From Haemaphysalis longicornis (lineage: Eukaryota; Arthropoda; Arachnida; Ixodida; Ixodidae): 64,000 nucleotides of DNA. The position numbers and the translations under genes are program-made. The notes under the pieces were generated by a model. It did not search any database and was not told the DNA's origin. It worked only from the letters and a program-made list of their open reading frames with translations. Positions 61,766-64,000 of the stretch are shown in pieces. Numbering within the stretch: the first letter of the stretch is position 1; every line of letters begins with the position of its first letter. Where the stretch lies: NCBI GenBank assembly GCA_013339765.2, contig CM023448.1, positions 21,903,295-21,967,294 of the forward strand, read 5' to 3'.

Positions 61766-64000
61766 TACTTGTACAAAACATAGGAAATACACAATAGAGC
61801 CAACCACAATTTATGGAATCCCAACAGAGAGCTAGATTCGGTGGACTTCCCTTACCACAGGGGGAAGGCCTCAGAATTTTTCAAAATTAGATTCAGAGCT
61901 ACAAGGCGTTTACGAGAGGGTTGGCCAAGCAGCAATACACATTCCGTCTGCTTTTCCTTCAGAAGCTACGTACAGCATTGAGCCATTGGGGGCATCGGTA
62001 GGGAACTGCCAAGCCTCCACCCCGTAAACGTAGCCAGCCGCCCGGACGTTATACTAACTAGGCCACACAGCCGAACGCATGAGTACAGCTCCCCGCATTG
62101 ACTAGCATTGATCGCTGTGCCTCCATGTCTCTGCCACGAGGAACGAGCCCGGCCCATATTTATCATTATTATAATCAATATCTGAATGACAGTGCACATA
62201 AATGTCCGCGGTGCCGAAGCTCGAAGGACCATGCATTCTGGGTGATGGCACACTTGCCACAGACAAAACACACTGTTTTGTGTGCCCAGCCCGTACAAAT
62301 CTGCCGTGTCCGCGTCAAGTATGCTTACGAGCTACCCTGACACGAATTACGGGCGTAAAACATCAAACGACTCAGGCAAGCTAGACGTCCGCTGGCCGCC
62401 CTCTCAGACATACAACAGTGTTGCGAATTGTCCGCAACAGCAGAAGACCAACCAAGAAAAAAATGTCAGCCAAAGAACAAGGATAAATGGAGCACTTAAG
62501 AAGTTACTGACACGAACAAGGATAAAAGTCAAACGAAAGATCCCACCCGTCCCAGGACGCGTTTGGTGTTGTGCTGAATCGTAATCAAGCAGCCTCTCAG
62601 TACGCTGGCGGAGAGCCAGCCCCTATCGCGCAACAGCACATGCTCGGCACCGGCCAGCGTGCTTCCCCGACAGGGTATGGAATGTGCATTTTTATTCAAG
62701 TGAGCTTTGGTGTGTTCACTGATGCCGTTGTAGGCGAATACGCCCAGCTGGAAAGCCAACTTTCTCTGACGATGATGATGAATGATCCTGCGTGAAGTGA
62801 AAGAAAAAAAAACAGGCCATCTACACTAACCTGAAACCTGGGGAGGGGCGAAGCATGCAGTGTGTATGTGTATACTTGGAGACTTGGAGTTTTTGCCAAC
62901 GGAGACGAAAACTTCGATGGGTAGAGAGGTATACAGCTTTGCTGTAAAAGTCTCGTGTCCTCGAAGCACGAAGCGTTCTAGCGCGAGGCAGTGGAAAACG
63001 GGTGTCCCGGTGTTTGTGTACCGTGACTACATGAAAAGGCGACGACGACAGGAGACACGGACCCTAAGTGGCTTCGCCCCTAACACGCTTCGAACCTCGG
63101 TCCCTCGCGTTTTGAAGCCGGCGTCTATCCGATTGCTGCATTTAGACATGGCCGAAGGAACGCCAAGCAGCAGGTACACCCAAAACTCAAACGTTAGGCT
63201 TACGGAGTGTACACCCGAGAGTGGCCGTGTGCGTTGTAGAACTTCGGTGCGTAACTCCAGAACAGTACGTACTCGCCGTGTGGGATGGGGCAGCCATCGC
63301 AAGAATACTTCGCGTTCAACCATCATCGTCGTTGGACGGAGGGGTGCATCAGTTTTTAGCATTGTAATCAAAGTGATGTAATGAAACGTGGGCGGTTGTT
63401 TCTTCGTTGCGGTAATTATCCGCACGTTTTCGTCACATTCCTGCTGGTGCAGTTTTTTGATAACAGTGCTTTCTTTGATATTAAATAAGCATCTTTTCGA
63501 ACGTTGCTCTTTACACGTGCTTTCTTAACAAGATGCTGCGTAGTCTCTCAGCACGGTCCTTGTTTCCTTGTTTTGAGTACTAACTTTTGTAACGCATTGT
63601 TTAAAATGAGGCACCTACCACCCATTCGCATTACCAGTGTCTGCATAACAGAGCCAAGTAACATAAAAACATAATGAAACAAAATTTCATAAATTTAATG
63701 CGGAATCCCTGTGGTTTTCTGTATTTTCTGATGAGGCCACCGAAACAAATGCTAAACATAAACATTCCCTGAGCGCTTTTAAGTCTATTACAAGCAATTA
63801 GGAAACAGCTTTAATAGAGTTCTTGCCGTAGTAAGAATATGTTACCCACCACATTTATTATGTCACATACAAAAAATTTAAAATACTGGAATGGATTTTA
63901 CAACTGCTTTCTTATAAGATCTGAATTGCGACCCTGCATTCCTGTGTTGCACGCGCGCGACATTGCGTTTTCCTTTCTTTAGCATATACGCCGGTGGAGA
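61766..64000. other. Right end of the window, no recognised gene
   Basis: Two long antiparallel open frames (62860-63381 plus and 63027-63425 minus) overlap. Neither shows a domain, signal peptide or membrane segment. The last 500 bases are AT-rich. I cannot assign any feature. Confidence 0.4.

Noticed and set aside
62860..63425. Two long overlapping antiparallel frames at the right end
   Set aside because: Neither shows a family motif or membrane or signal segment. No choice between them is supportable.

Overview
This window is eukaryotic nuclear DNA, almost certainly from a hard tick (Ixodidae). There is no operon structure, CRISPR array or bacterial-style gene packing. Coding sequence is scarce and repeats dominate. 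Tick-like signs are a tRNA-headed SINE resembling the Ruka family of ticks, several decayed I-like non-LTR retrotransposons with RNase H, Penelope-like elements with GIY-YIG nucleases, and TTAA-flanked inverted-repeat elements starting AGGGACACTGAAG. The species cannot be fixed from sequence alone.

One host gene can be supported: the 5' part of an SLC22-type (organic ion transporter, major facilitator superfamily) gene on the minus strand. Its exons lie at about 29935-30160, 19085-19264, 16788-16891 and 855-1009. They splice in compatible phases, rebuild the loop WDLVC motif and the GRLSDRFGRR signature across introns, and continue past the left edge of the window. The introns are about 10.7, 2.2 and 15.8 kb and are filled by transposons. 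The first exon shows a possible 4-base duplication that shifts frame near the N terminus.

Layout: 1-1.4 kb, exon D and a 42-base tandem repeat. 1.4-3.0 kb, inverted-repeat element copy A. 3.0-5.8 kb, 3' half of a minus-strand non-LTR element. 5.8-7.8 kb, a Penelope-like element holding a Pif1-helicase (Helitron-type) fragment. 9.99-16.36 kb, a near full-length but broken plus-strand non-LTR element with tandem 5' monomers, ORF1 with zinc knuckles, endonuclease, RT and RNase H. 16.8-19.3 kb, exons C and B. 21.2-27.1 kb, three nested elements: inverted-repeat copy B, containing a minus non-LTR element, containing a plus non-LTR element. 28.2-29.0 kb, an intact SINE and an LTR-like promoter. 29.9-30.2 kb, exon A.

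The region right of exon A (30.2-64 kb) holds no host gene I can recognise. It has a Penelope GIY-YIG remnant (31.2-31.7 kb), an EEP-endonuclease fragment between inverted 15-mers (35.7-36.2 kb), a 5'-truncated Ty3/gypsy element with a short 3' LTR (36.4-40.9 kb), a Penelope-like remnant whose GIY-YIG frame is open between roughly 115-base inverted repeats (43.26-43.92 kb), two related elements with a THAP-like start exon (45.8-48.2 and 50.3-51.0 kb) of which one is split by a TTAA element, CR1-like ORF1 and RT fragments (51.4-52.9 kb), a repeat split by a non-LTR insertion (53.3-55.6 kb), a pogo/Tigger element split by another non-LTR fragment (56.85-58.77 kb), a long (GTTT)n run, and unidentified sequence to the end.

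Apart from the transporter exons, nearly every coding trace is a broken transposon gene. The most useful information is the insertion order, the family ends that repeated copies define, and how inverted repeats sit around the transporter exons.
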